Source: Phallusia mammillata (lineage: Eukaryota; Chordata; Ascidiacea; Phlebobranchia; Ascidiidae). From it: a stretch of 64,000 nucleotides of DNA. The translations under genes and the position numbers were made by a program. Positions within the stretch are counted from its first letter, which is position 1. Every line of letters begins with the position of its first letter. The DNA is taken from positions 4,839 to 68,838 of the forward strand of contig QLIY01000021.1 in the NCBI GenBank assembly GCA_003260075.1, written 5' to 3'. The notes beneath the pieces were generated by a model, which was not told where the DNA came from, ran no database searches, and saw only the letters and a list, made by a program, of their open reading frames with translations. Below are positions 24,306 through 37,286 of the stretch, one piece after another.

Positions 24306-25797
24306 ATGGATGAAAACCTGTCTTTAATTCTGCTTATTGTTCTTCTTATAACTTGCCTTTTAAAGACGATCATTCTATGTACCGTATACAGGTAAGTTTT
24401 GTAGGCACTTGACAAGAATTTTAGCTTAGTCACATCGCGCAAAACGTTGTTTGAAACGGAAATACAGAGCCAGAAACGCAAAAAAGTAACATTAAAAATG
24501 TTTGCGCATAATTCGGACTGCGAATATCGGATATTATCAAGCTTTCAATTGACCCCATTGCAAGTTAGGGAGATTTTCAGCTTTTTTTAAGACAACTTAA
24601 AACTGCACAAACTTTATATAGTATAAATTATGTTCGAAATTCACTTTGTAGGTTAGAAATACAGCATACGTGCAGTAAGTTGCGGTCAAGAAATAACAAG
24701 ACAGACAATTGTTCAACGTATCACCATGGTAACATCGACACTTCTTATGCTGATGCGGAACGAGCACCAAGTGAGAAGAGCGATCTGCAACATCCGGATG
24801 CAGATCTGGAGGAGTTTGAAAAGCTTGAAAAGCTAGTTATGATGGAAGAGTCACAAAACAATGAGAGAGCAAGGTAAACACATGTCTATTATGTTTTAAG
24901 TTATGGTTGTGATTTGTATGTTTAAAATGTTCTTGTGGGTAATTAAATTGTTGAGTTAACTCGATAGTTTAACAGACGTTACCTTAGGATTTACCATATC
25001 TAAATGGACCAAATTCCGGACAATTTTGTTTCACGAGGTTCGAACCCACGACACTCCCGGGGACGAATCCCGATCGGGGATTTTTATGTTTGTACAGTAT
25101 ATGGGTCAGGCGCGCCGGACTGCTCGGCCAAGTTCCCGCCCAAATTCCAGGCATTTTTTGATAAATACCATTCTCCAAACCAAACTGGCGCAATATTGCG
25201 TTTTATAGAACCATGACTTGAAAAACGCACAGACAGCAGTAAAGATAAACCGCTTTAAACATTCTTAATCGCTGAAATCAGGAAAAAGTAGTTGCTTTTG
25301 ATTATCAATGTGATGAGGATTTTGTCCCCTTGCTTGAATCATCCCAGTAAGGCAATTTCCACTTCGAGAACTTGCAAACAACTACATACGTTTTTATTAG
25401 CACTACATTGAAATCATAGGCTGAAGAGCAACTATCATAAAAAAATAACCCCGTTTGATGCTTGGTAAATGAGAAATTATGTTAAGGCAAAAATATCCCT
25501 AAAAGTAAAAGGACTTGAGTTTGAGTTCGTGAACTTTAACCTATTCTTCTAGGATCTAAAATATGTGTCTAAAACAATTATTTAGCGCCAACACACACAA
25601 AACAGTTCTTGAATTATTCCAGGAGTATGCAGCCTTTTGTCTCTAATGGGTAAAATACAAGCAACATGATTAAATGACGGGCCGCACCTTCATATAGCAC
25701 AAGTTGTGTTTACTTTGTTGTGTGCCAAACAATTATCAGCAAAAAGTGATTGTAGCCGCAATGTTAGCATAGACTTAGAGAAATATAGCAGCGGCGC

Positions 25798-25843
<46 letters not shown>

Positions 25844-26877
25844 TACTCAGTAAACAAAAAAAAATGAAATCGCTTGCTAGAACTGCTCTGAAATAGTTTA
25901 GCGGGCCACATTTATTTCAAATCCAACGCCTCCGCCGGCTGTGCAAACTTTTTCAAAATGATCTTGGCCAAGGGTCGCATTGACATGTTGCCATTATACG
26001 AACACACCATGCCATATTAAAGCTATTACTTTCTCAAAGTCATTGAATAGGAAACGAACCAGAAATTAGGAGCTAAAGCATTATAATATGTAATTGCATT
26101 TGAACCGGAGGCTAACAAAACAGTTAACCAGCTTGAAACTTTACCAAGTGGAGCTCAAGGGCTTCTTAAAATACTTAAGTCACTCTTAAAGAGATTGCTT
26201 TGACGTTTTTTGACGACACTCGGTATAATTTGGAAGTTAGGTGTCAGCACTGTTAGCTTATTCAAATTTTGGTGTACGAGATTTACCAGTTATTATCATC
26301 AAATTAGCTGTACTGAAACTAGCTTATAATAGTGACAGAACCTATTTGGGATTAAAGAGTTTTTACACACAAAACAAAACTAATAGACAAGCATGTGTTT
26401 GGAATTATCATTATCAATTGAGTTTTAAACAGTGTTTGTTGAAGGGATTCGTACGTTTTTGTGCTTATGTATTCTCATCGTTATAGCCATGATGCTACAG
26501 TTTGTTTTCAGGAAATATATACTTTATTCAAACCAGGATAGATAAAATATTAACGTTAAGCAAAGACATACATGGCATTAATTTGTATTTTAAATGTAAT
26601 TTTAAGAGCGGAACATAAGGTCTTCTTAGGTGAACAGAAGGTTAGTGAGAGGAAAATTATTTAAAAATACTGATGTTATGACTACACAAGCACGAATACG
26701 AAATTTTTATGCTGAAGTCGATGACGTTTTGAACGTCCTTGGTGAAAGTCAGTGAGTATGTTGTATTTACCAAGCGCTTGGTGACAATTTTATTAACTTT
26801 ACCTTTGATATTGTTGTATATTTAGGCAGTTAAAAGTTGTCGTTCTTGTAGCCCCCATTTTGACATTTTACATGTAA
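24306..26877 (+). CDS. Small single-pass membrane protein, unknown
   Basis: Exons 24306-24391, 24652-24873, 26638-26751 and probably 26826-26877 join in phase 2 to a 157-residue frame. Residues about 6-28 are strongly hydrophobic (a signal anchor). They are followed by an acidic, charged segment rich in E, K and D with likely coiled-coil character (LEEFEKLEKLVMMEES), and the end is again hydrophobic. Donors GTAAGT, GTAAAC and GTGAGT are good. The last exon is the least certain; the true gene may continue elsewhere, possibly toward the dynein-stalk-like exons 640 bases further on, but no phase-compatible link was found. I recognise no family. Confidence 0.5.
25010..25150 (-). mobile_element. 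tRNA-derived SINE
   Basis: Read on the minus strand, an A-box-like TGGCCGAGCAGTC (25130-25118), as in leucine or serine tRNAs, is followed about 80 bases on by a B box GTGGGTTCGAACC (25050-25038). No full cloverleaf or matching acceptor stem is seen, so it is a tRNA-derived repeat rather than a functional tRNA. It lies in an intron of the membrane-protein gene. Confidence 0.5.
25798..25843. other. Poly-C run, about 46 bases
   Basis: An uninterrupted C tract in an intron; the same artefact class as the other long runs. Confidence 0.7.
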
Positions 26878-27519
26878 AAATTAGATGCATTTTAATATAG
26901 TTTATCGCACAAAACATATAATATACACCGCGAGCAAAAAGAAAGTTGCAAATGCTTTTCAAAGCGACCAAAATGATAACCAATCTCTCAAAGAAACTTC
27001 CTTCCGCCCAAGCACTTTCGGGCCCATCGCAATTTGGATTTTAAAGTGTATATTTTTTCAATCCAACACTATTATTGTTACGCTTTTTTCGGTTCTGCTG
27101 CAGTGCCGGGCTGTCAGTATCCAATTCAAACTTGTACTAAAATATTAAAAAGAGTGAAAACGATCAAAGTTAAGCAGCGCAGATATAGCAGTAGCCAAAC
27201 AACCCCAGCTGTACACCAACTACAACTGCCCGCTTTCTAGCCTCGTGGAACCACGTCTCTTCGGCAATTCGCTACAGCGACGCAACATAGAATTGCATTT
27301 ATGACGTCAGAGGACGGTACCAAAATAAAAACGTAATTACAAACGCCTTTTCGCAGAAGCTCACTCTCGGAACAAGTGGTTCCCCAAAATGACACCACAG
27401 ACTTAACAGGAAATGAATTAACATCGGACAACTTGGAAAAACGAAGAAGCGGCAAGTGACAAAAATGTATTTTTGTACGATGCATCATTACAACATAAAC
27501 GTGTAAAACTCTTTGCCAG

Positions 27520-28944
27520 ATCTCCTGAAAGCAATGCGGTTGGGTGACTTGGAAATGTTGGAGGGCGCCATCGAGTGGGCAGTATTCTACGGTTACGAAG
27601 TGACATTGGGAAGCGAAATCTTCGAAGCTCGCAACTGCTTCAAGCAACAGAATAACCTAAGTACGATATGTTTTAGCGAGCTTGTAAATATTTTGCTATC
27701 GACACTTACACCACGCAAGACATGTGAATCATTTGTTGTCAAATATATTAAACAAGTGTTCATGATAATGAGCTTTTGCCAGGCATAATGTATTAGCGAG
27801 TATTGCTATTCCGGCAATTTTATTGTTAACTACCGTTGTCCCATACGAGATAGACGCCTTTATCAGGAAAATGGCAAATCCAAAATTTAAAACCCAAAAC
27901 CCAAAATTTGATTTCTTTGTTGCTGTGTGTTTCAAGATACTGAATGTTTGAAAATAGAAATCATGGATTGTGGCCGCTTTAAAATATTAAGACCCCTAAT
28001 TTATTTGTAGATCGGATGAGAGAAGCGGTACGTGACATTCGTCCTAGTGTTGTGTCGGAATTAAGAAGTTATGCAAAACCACCTAAAGCAGTTCATGACG
28101 TCATGGTGTGCGTTTACCTGCTCCTTGGATTTACGGACGAACATCAGCTGAAGGTATTTGTACGGACAAAGTGAAGAATATGCACCTCTTCAAAGCAGTA
28201 AAACCAATAACGATCAGTTTGTAAAATTCAATTGATACTTGCAATTTGGCCGGTTACCCGGTGTTTTGTGCAAACTGTAGATTTTTGCAAAACACTATCG
28301 CAAATACAAAATAGTTATTAAAAACTTGACATTTTTGTTTGTAAAAGAGTATCATAAAACATTTCGGGCAGAAACATTTACAACAATTTTATTCCGCTTA
28401 GAAATGGCCTTCTCTCCAAGCTTTTATGAACCAAAGTGGCAAACACAACCTAAAACGGCTCATCGACCGAAGACATCGTGACGATGTCACCGACGACGTC
28501 ATGTCACGTGTCCGTGAAATTCTGAAAGGTTACAACTTCCAACACATCTATGAAGTCAGCGAAGGGGCAGCGGTGTTCTACGTGTGGGTAAGAATGTTTT
28601 TGATTGTGATTGATAATGCCAAATATCCATTTAGTTGCTTTATGGACCCGATGACAGATGTATATGTCAAGCTTGTTGTCTAGCCCGTTAAGCCTTAAAG
28701 CATAAGATGATAGTTTCCGTGATTTGAAAAAGAACATTTCACAAGACACCTCAAATTCTGACGTCACATTTGTATCCAAAAATATGAAGATTAAAAAGCA
28801 CTAACCTAACTAATCAACCAATAAACAACGTGTTAGTAATCTTGCTTCAAGAATTTTTGATTTTAACGCTTACTTATTCAGATCATGGAGATGGTTGAAA
28901 AAGGAACAGCAGACTCAGTGGAGAAATCAAATTCGGACCCATAA
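27520..28944 (+). CDS. Protein resembling the dynein heavy chain stalk / microtubule-binding domain (5-prime end unresolved)
   Basis: Exons 27520-27660, 28011-28153, 28402-28587 and 28882-28944 join in frame (phases 1, 0, 0) and end in a stop. The first exon holds a helical hairpin (L-E-A-I...A pattern). The second has 'IRPSVVSELRSYAKPP' followed by a hydrophobic helix ending LLLGF. The third starts K-W-P and runs through basic and acidic helices to 'EVSEGAAVFYVW', then I-M-E-M-V. Order and motifs parallel the stalk of dynein heavy chains (a 'sel-r.y..PP..v..v...v..ll' helix, then W..., ending 's.a...l..Wv'). No AAA module is nearby, so this would be a stand-alone module, perhaps ciliary. The start exon was not found. 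The family call is from memory of motifs. Confidence 0.55.
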
Positions 28945-31795
28945 AGTAGTAACTTACTGTTTCACATGTGCCCTCCTAAAGCGTTGTTCTCTTTTTTGCG
29001 TATTCCTGTTGCATTCGTTTTATTGTATGTTTTAAGCGACAAAAAGTATGTGAATTTTCAAACGGGAGTTAAAGTAGCATTTCTTAGGAACTATACGAAC
29101 TATATCAGAGGTATAAAGACAGAGGCGCGTTTATTTCGCGTGGTGAAAGAAATCATAGCGACACAATAGCATAAAAACAATCGACAAGTCGGAAACAGCT
29201 GCGCAACGCAAACGTTATGGAGCGCAAAACAGTGATAGGCACAGTTGGTGGATAATGCCCAAAAAACTACACCGTGTTTTAAAGCGTTATCTAACTGGGG
29301 CTCACAAGAAAGTGAGATTGGCGCATTGTGAGTAAACACAACTGGGGTGGGGAACGTTGGTGGAACCAGTCGATAAACTAACCACCTGTGTTTGGGAAAG
29401 AGGGTGGGGTTTAACCATTACTTTAATATCAACAGTGTGAATATTACCAACTACTAACAACGATTACTACAATTGGTTATATTCGTTCAACAAATAAACG
29501 CAGTCGTTTATAAACCTGTAGTTTTGTATAATGTCACTATTCATTTAACCGCCAGAGGCCAGGCAAGAGCTGTACAGCTAAAGAGGCAGTTAAACAATAT
29601 TCGGAACAACCGGAAACAGACCACACATACACACACACTTGCTTATATACATGAGAGTACAAAGGACTTACAACAGGCCGATGACGGCATACAAACGGAA
29701 ACGTAGGTGCAACTGTCGATTCGCAGCGCGGTTCGCTGGTGTACCAATATGTATATGTTACTGCAAACAGTTTTTGTTTGTTGTTTCCACTACTCTGCGG
29801 GTTAAATGCGGTTTTGCTATCCGGTTTTGTACAGTAAAGTATGACTTTATTTCTGATTTGAGGATTGCCCAATTTAACTTGAACTGTGTTTCAAGAGTAC
29901 AGTTTTTTATGCGCACGAAAAGTAAAGACTTTAAAAGTTGAGTTGAGTTTGTATGAAGTTTGACTTTATCAAAATCAAAAAACAGATGTCACGTTTCTTG
30001 ATTTTATAGCATGAATATGTTTGATTTTTGCAAGTGATTAAGGTATATGACTTGGAAAAAGTTAGCCTTGAAAGAAGTGTTTGATAGTTTTACCAGAAAC
30101 AAAACTTTGTGGTATAATTTGCATATTCTTGTTTGTTAAGGGGTAAAGTTCGTAACCGTGGGTGTACAAAAACTGTCCCCTTTAACAGTTCATCCTTCAT
30201 ATGGTAGAAATAAGTTGCAACCATTCAAAACATGTTAAAACTCAATAGTTTTCTTGATTTTGCATATGAAAAAAAATCAGGTTGCCTGAATGCAAAATCA
30301 AAACGCAACGGAACAATATGATATCTTGCCATAACTCTATTAACACACAATCATAATGTATAAATCAACAAAATTAGTAATTTAAGCGCCAATTATGTTT
30401 GCCTAAAAGTATACCACGACGTAGCGCCACAAATAATGACAATAACCACATCATTTTATCGTTTTAAACCTGTTTACATATGAGGTTATAAATGCCTTGT
30501 AAATAACTTAACATTAAACCTCAAGTAGGCAATCCCTTAATCGTCATCCAAAACATGTGAGTCAATCAAATGATCCACTCTTGTGAGGGTAAAAGTTTAT
30601 GTCTTATCATCATAACATAAGAATACAGTAACTATAATTGGGAACTGACGCTTCATTTCATATCAGTCATCGACTATGATTAATAAACTGCTTAAACATG
30701 CGACATCCAAGTTGCGTAACAAGGAAATGGCAACCAGAAGGCAATCAATAGTCTTTACTGTACAATAGATAGGTATATGGTTGGTATGTACGTTCAGCAT
30801 TTAAGTAACTAGAGTTAATACAGTTATCGCGTTTTCACGTTTTGTACTGTGGCCAATCAGAAAATTGAGAAATCTAAATTCTGTTGCAGCCAGGAGACAA
30901 CATATTTAGAAGTTCCAAAAATCTTCTAGAAATATTAGTCTGTATGTTTGTTTGCTCGGTTCTCGATCAGTCTGTTTGCTTTGTTTTTGACTTATTCGCA
31001 TACAAGTTGGCTTGTTATTTTGAGCGGTTGTGTCTTCAAAATTAACAACTTTTAGTTACTAACTTGAGATTAACCTTAACTGAATTGGGGGTTTAGTGTA
31101 ACAACGCCTATTTTATGTCGGTATAGGATCCAAATATAGTTGTTGGAGTCAGAGTAAAACTGTTCATCACAAAAAGCATATCCATTACATCCATTATACA
31201 GTTTAAACGATTTGCTTGTAGATAACAGCAAAAATGACAGACTACTTGCCAATCGGAAAGCCCACATTACAACAAAGTACGCTGTCAGAATGGTTTTCTA
31301 ATAATTGGTACTGTGAGTGCCACGTCAGTTGTCAGTATATTTTGTCAATAGAGTGCAGTTTAACATCTAAACCCTATTATAACCATGTGCGTGGGGCAGC
31401 ACTTGTCAAAGTTGACAGTTGCAATCCCTAGTGGCATTGTGTCAAACGATATTATAACTTACAAAAAAAACGCCATTACGACCGTGATATAAAAACTATC
31501 AGGGGTACGTTTTCTATTAATAATAACATTAGAGAAACGAAACAACAAAAAGTAGATGTTGTGTTCATCTGTATCACAGTCAAGGAACGTGGCAGCAAGA
31601 AAAAAACAGCAAAACTCACACCACGTAATATTGACGTCAGTGTAGGCGGTATCCGTGCTCTGAAAGTGCCATCATGTTTATCTGATGCCTCACTGTCAAC
31701 CCTTTTCTTACTCGTTTCTCTCTTTCAGGTTTTGTAAGCTCACGTTAAATGACCGATCTGATTTCGTCCAACTGTTCTCCTGAGCTGACGTCAGC
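28945..31795. other. Intergenic; upstream DNA shared among Rac-like genes
   Basis: No supported gene. 30535-30735 resembles 42535-42720 (upstream of the third Rac-like gene) and, inverted, 39770-39870 (upstream of the second), so it belongs to the duplicated unit. 29183-29425 resembles 44019-44265 and looks like another dispersed or duplicated segment. Confidence 0.5.
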
Positions 31796-34700
31796 ATGAG
31801 GGTAAGAGCTAATAATCTGGACATAATGTATACACTCTGCATATCTTGTTTTGAACACAAACCGGGGGTGCACAATCGCCAGCAGTACGATCATATGCGA
31901 TACATACTTATCGAGCTGTACACACCTATGTTAAAGTGTGCGTACTGTTAACGGTAGGGCTACTAACATAAGAACTCACAGTAGACGCAGTTTGCTAAAT
32001 ATCGACAAGTGGCGCAAAGGAGTTATCGACAAATGGCGCACAGTTATTTAAATTATTTATTATCACTGATAATTATTATCAGTGATAATGGAAAAGGAAT
32101 GAGACTAGAATTAACGTATGTAACTAAGTTCCTAAGTTTTCTAAGTTTCCTAAGTTGTATTATAGTTGTAATTGTTATAAAACCTCACCCCATCCCTAAT
32201 AGCCCAAACCGTCAGCATTTTTACACAATTTGCTTTCAAATATTCGCAAGTGCTCTTTTAGCCATCAATCGATATTTATCAAACTTTGTCTGATGTAAGT
32301 TTCTACGTTGGCAGAACATCCACTGGCAAAGTGCGTTATTAAAAGTTGTTTGCTTCATACCTGATCTCTGTCTTAGATTAAACAGGACTTTTGTATCTAT
32401 TAGCCAAGTAGATATGCGCTTAGCTAGTAAGCTGACACTGGTAGCCGCTAGAATAATAAGAACTTGTTATGTGGTCAGCACATTGGACACGCGCCAAACT
32501 GCTATTTTTATGAAATGGCCAAGTAGCCTTACTGGCGCCTTTACAATAAACAAGAACACTGAAATACGTTTGGCGATAAAAAAGTTGTGCATTCCTACTA
32601 AAAATAATTGATGCACATTTTAAAGTTTAATACCAGACGTAAAGATGTTAGAGCTTTAGACCTCGACACAAACGGTTCGTCAGTCGTTTTCTTATCACAA
32701 TACGATCTGGTGAATCGAAAGTCCGAGGTCTAAAACAAAATAGTAACAATTTACTCAACTTAGTTTAAATAACGCTGCTTTAAAAATATCTCCCTGAAAG
32801 TATGAAGTATGGTTTGTGTTAACATAGTGTGTTTCGTAAGTTCCAAAACTAAATTCTACTAAACCATGAAAGTAGTGCTATTTTATGCCGTCGAAGAAGA
32901 AGAGGAATAAAAATTATGCCGTCGAATGAGAATATTAATAAAATTTGTCGGATGTTAAAAAACTATGGATACGATGTGATAGACTGAACGACTTTCCCGT
33001 AATCAGTTTGTATTTTTCATGACCAGGTACTTTCAAACAAGAGGTGTTAGCGGGTCCGAAATTGTATACCAAGACCTGCCAGAACCCGAACGAACATGCC
33101 TTAAAACCCTTCCGTAGCAATTTTTAAATTGAGGCTCGTAAGATAGTGCAATTGGCGTATAAATGAGGCCAAAGAAACGTAAATCCAACCCAAATCCCGA
33201 CCTGAAAAGCCCAAAACAACTTACAACTCTGTTTCAAACCCATGCAAGAGATCACCCATTTACGCACCAATAGCCTAAAGGTGCACATTAAAGAAGGCCT
33301 GTACTTACACAATTGTGCTTTGCTTCCGCAGCCAGTGAAAATTGTTGTGGTGGGCGATGGTGCAGTGGGCAAGACTTGTCTTTGCATCACCTATGCAGAA
33401 GGCGCCTTTCCAGCAGATTACGTACCGACTATATTCGACAACTACGCAGCAACAAGCACCGTTAATGGACTAACATATAATCTCGCACTGTGGGATACCG
33501 CAGGACAAGAGGAATACGACAGGTTTGGCTGTTTGGAAATAACGTTCCAACCAAAACGAGCATTGGCTTTGATGTTGGGCCTTTTTTATTTTAATTTTTA
33601 AGGGTAATAGATTTATTCTCTTACCCAGAAAAAAGTATACTGCTCTAGGAAGTTTATTTTATGTTAACCCCAAAACTCCTGGAAAGACTATAAACACAGC
33701 AAAGAATACAGTTATAAGCACTGAGGTGCCCTGAAGAATCCATATCGTTCTTAAAATCAACCTCTCGTCTCGCACCACACACCAATTGTACGACAAATTT
33801 GTCAAAAAGATATAAGTTCCCTGTTACTTTGGCAAGATCGTTAATCCACATTTAGCCAATCCGGAAACACATAGATAGATTGCTTTTTAGAAAATCCTTG
33901 GTATACTGCATAAGGGATCTAAAATAAACTTTCTAATTTCTTTTCCAACAGATTAAGACCTCTCTCTTATCCCAAGACAGACATCTTTCTTATTTGCTTT
34001 TCGGTGGTTTCCCCATCTTCCTACCTCAGTGTCTCCTCCAAGTGGTGGCCGGAAACACGTCATCACTGCCCATCCGCTCCCTGCATCCTTGTCGGAACAA
34101 AATCCGATCTTAGGGAGGACCCGGAGACCATGGAGAAGATGAAGAGCATGGGAACACAACCGCTCAAGTAAGAACAGAATCATATCATCTACCGCTATGT
34201 TTGAACTCCTTAGTATATTTCTAATGTTTGAATAGTTTACATACTAAGCTTTCAGTACACTTAAAAAGCTGATGTAAGTGTAGTAAAAGCTTCAGTCCAG
34301 TATGTACAGTATCCGCAACCGGAAACGTCTGTAATGAGCACACGTGGGTTCAGGATGATTTCTGCATAAGCACAGTTTGAATAGTTTGTTATTTTTGAGC
34401 ACCTAAAAATCTAATGCATTCGAAACAGTGGATTGGAGAATAATAAGATTTAAGTCTCGTATGTATGATACAAATACTTGTTCGTACGTTACAAGTAATC
34501 AATGAAGTACGTGGATAATTTTCCATTTTGTGAAACAGTCAAAATATATTTCGTTGTTAGATGTAGTTTTACATAAATCATATATTCACAAGCATACGCT
34601 TTGTAAATGACTATTCGACTATTTATTGCATCTCATAAAAAAACATGCTCATGTAATTCACCCGGAGAATAACGCGTTGTTATTATGTTTAATAACTTTA

Positions 34701-35654
34701 TGAATACTTTTAAGATATAGAATGACATCCATTTTAAGAGTGTTTAAATGTTTAAAACTAAAAAACTGAAATTTTTAACACCAAACGTCTGGAAACCTAG
34801 GAGGGAATAAACAAACAAGTTTCACAATTTCGACTGTAATACAAAAATGCGCAATAATACATAATGTTCTCATGCAGACTTTATGCAAAGACGCAAATAA
34901 CAGTACAAACGTAAATAACATACATGAAAAGTCTGACTCCAAACACCACGGTAACAAAATGACGTCATTGCGTGCGTTGTGACGTTGAGTCAGTCATATT
35001 TTCTTCCAAGCAGTCATATTTACCACCAAGCAACAACAAAACACATACTTTTGGGCGCATTAATTTCAAAAGTTACTAAACTACACTTAAATACTTGAAC
35101 AATTTTTCAAATGAATAATGCTTTTAAATTCTAAAAACAACTGAATGACATTTACAAGGCTGTAAAACACGTTTTTAAAGCGAAAAAGTTTTTTTTTTAT
35201 TCCAAAAACAATTAAATTGGTCCTCAAATATTGTGATTAAAACATGTTTTTAAGTAATAGTGTCGTTTAATTGAAAAACTAACTGCCTTGCACCTTAAAA
35301 AAACTTCCTTAAAAAGGTGATAATGTATTTTAATTTCTAAAAACAACCGAATTGGAGCTCAAATACTTTTATTAAAACACGTTTCTAAAGAAACAATGAT
35401 TTTGATTTAAAAACCAACTGAATTGAACCGAAAAAACTTTACCCTTAAAACTTGTTTTAAAAGTAACATTGCTTTTGTTATTTCGCAGAACTGAGCAATG
35501 TCTGCAGTTGGCTAAAGAAATCGGTGCCCTAAAGTATGTTGAATGCTCCAGTTTATGCCGCGATGGAATCCAGGAAGTTTTTCAAGACGCAATAAACTCG
35601 GTTATATCACCAGCAAAAACTAACAAAAAAGACAAAAACTGCGTCACTTTATAA
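31796..35654 (+). CDS. Rac-like Rho-family small GTPase 1 (canonical)
   Basis: Exons 31796-31801 (Met-Arg only), 33332-33522, 33952-34167 and 35489-35654 join to 192 codons plus stop, exactly the length of animal Rac. P-loop GDGAVGKT (10-17), switch [10 protein letters not shown] (32-40), switch [13 protein letters not shown] with Gln61, the TKSD base-binding motif and SSL at the SAL position are all present. The end is CVTL, a CAAX box favouring geranylgeranylation, after a lysine-rich stretch. It should cycle between GDP and GTP at membranes and control actin. The two-codon first exon is supported by the same exon and flank in two paralogs. The Rac-type insert (RHHCPS..., [13 protein letters not shown]) is present. 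Confidence 0.93.
32060..32088. repeat. Perfect 14-base palindrome with one-base spacer
   Basis: 'ttatcactgataat' is followed by one T and its exact complement. It lies in the first intron of the Rac-like gene 1. Function unknown. Confidence 0.7.
32655..32734. repeat. 80-base element with 11-base inverted ends
   Basis: Starts 'tttagacctcg' and ends with its exact complement 'cgaggtctaaa'. No clear target duplication. Possibly a tiny MITE. Confidence 0.45.
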
Positions 35655-37286
35655 ACCATCTGCCATCGGTGATAAACACTTTAAAGCAGTTTGGTGTAAA
35701 CACTGATGTATCACTCTTCACTACTACAAAATCGTAGTGCACTTTAGATTCAGCAATTGCTTGATGGTTGTTAGTTGTAATTATCGTTGTTTTGTTTGCT
35801 GAAGTACTAAATATTATTATTTATTGTTATGGGCGCCTATTTTGCGTTTTTGTTGTTATTATTTTTTTTGTAAAATGGAGTATGAACCAAGTGTGCAAAA
35901 CATAACACTATGTTTGCGGGTAAAATTTTGTTATTCTTTTTATTGAATAACGCAACAGTGGATAGTAGGGAAGTTAAACGTCTTGTACACATACTTACAA
36001 CACATTTTGTTTCCTACTTTTTTATCGTTGGTCGAAAGCACGATCTTTGTTTGCCATGTGACATAAAATGAAATTGTCCTTTACTTTCTAAATAAACAAG
36101 GTGTCCAATGTACGTGATCAGTTTTCTAGCATTCACTTATACAAGGCTGCAGACCTTTGAGTGGAATATTAATAATTCGATTTGTCAGTGTGTACACCTG
36201 AACTAAAATGTTCCGGCACTAAAAAAGTTCCTGAAATGTTTCAGTCAAGGCTTCAAACTTTTTAACCCGCGACCCTTACCGTGGGCACAGGGACGCAAGG
36301 GCAAGTGCTCCCCTTGGAGTTTTAATGTATTCATAAGTTGAACATATTTTGTCGAAAGACCTTATAATTGGAAAAAGTACATGCTCGAAGAATTGAAGGA
36401 GCTAAATCAGTGAATGTCTAAACAAGTCCCCCCCCCCGCACAGGGACGCAAGGGCAAGTGCTCCCCTTGGAGTTTTAATGTATTCGCAAGTTTAACATAT
36501 TTTGTCCAAAGACCTTATAATTGGAAAAAGTACATGCTTAAAGAATTGAAAGAGATAAATCATTGAATGTCTAAACAAGCCAGTTTACCAATGTCTGCCT
36601 GATTTACGTGTCTGTTGACAACAGACTGTTGTTGTTTCCATAATCTCTACCTTTTAACTGTATTTCGAACAGACAAAACTATTATGACGTGTTTTTTTTA
36701 TATCGCAGAGGTATTTAATATTTAGGCAATGTAATTGTACTGTATGTAATTTAAGCTTATTTATACATAATTACGTAATATCGTAATCCATCCATGTACC
36801 TATATATATTTAAAACTTGCTTCCTCTTACATTTTTTGCAGACGCCCATGTAAGCTAAATGTCGCAAAAACAGTCTGCATGAAGCGACACTTAAAATTTG
36901 TTATCAACAAAGTTATTCACGTATATTTAAAATACTTTTGGCACCATGTTTTCTTTTACAGGCATTTTTTTACTTTACCCCTTTAAGAAGTAAGTTTTAA
37001 AAACTGCTTCTTTGCCAAAACGTCGCTGTTCTTTGCCACGAAAATTCTTAAGGTAAGTTGACAGGGATTCGACGGGATTTTACAACTTATTCAGTGAATC
37101 TAAAATTTTAAGTGTATTTAAGTAGTTTACTTCAATACACTGCAAGACAAGAAAAATGACACAAACATCCAGCATAAAGCGACGAAAAGAAAGCATATTT
37201 GGACAATACATTACTTTTTTTAAAATAGTGGCTCTATTGTGCAAATGATTTCACACTTCCATTGAACAAGTTTGTTTATACATAGT
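35655..37286. other. Intergenic between convergent Rac-like genes
   Basis: 3-prime flanks of genes 1 and 2. A segment at about 36240-36420 repeats at 36438-36590 around a C-run, and 36141-36319 repeats exactly at 38463-38641. No gene seen. Confidence 0.6.

Noticed and set aside
27237..27647. 136-residue minus-strand open frame
   Set aside because: Lies opposite the stalk-like exon, whose plus-strand reading has splice signals and family resemblance. The minus frame has neither.
29473..29941. Overlapping frames of 77-111 residues near 29.5-29.9 kb
   Set aside because: Frames on both strands overlap, contain a CA/CAC simple stretch, and show no domain, splice or paralog support.
32009..32293. 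94-residue hydrophobic frame in intron 1 of Rac-like gene 1
   Set aside because: Overlaps a palindrome and AT-rich intron; no counterpart in the paralogous introns.
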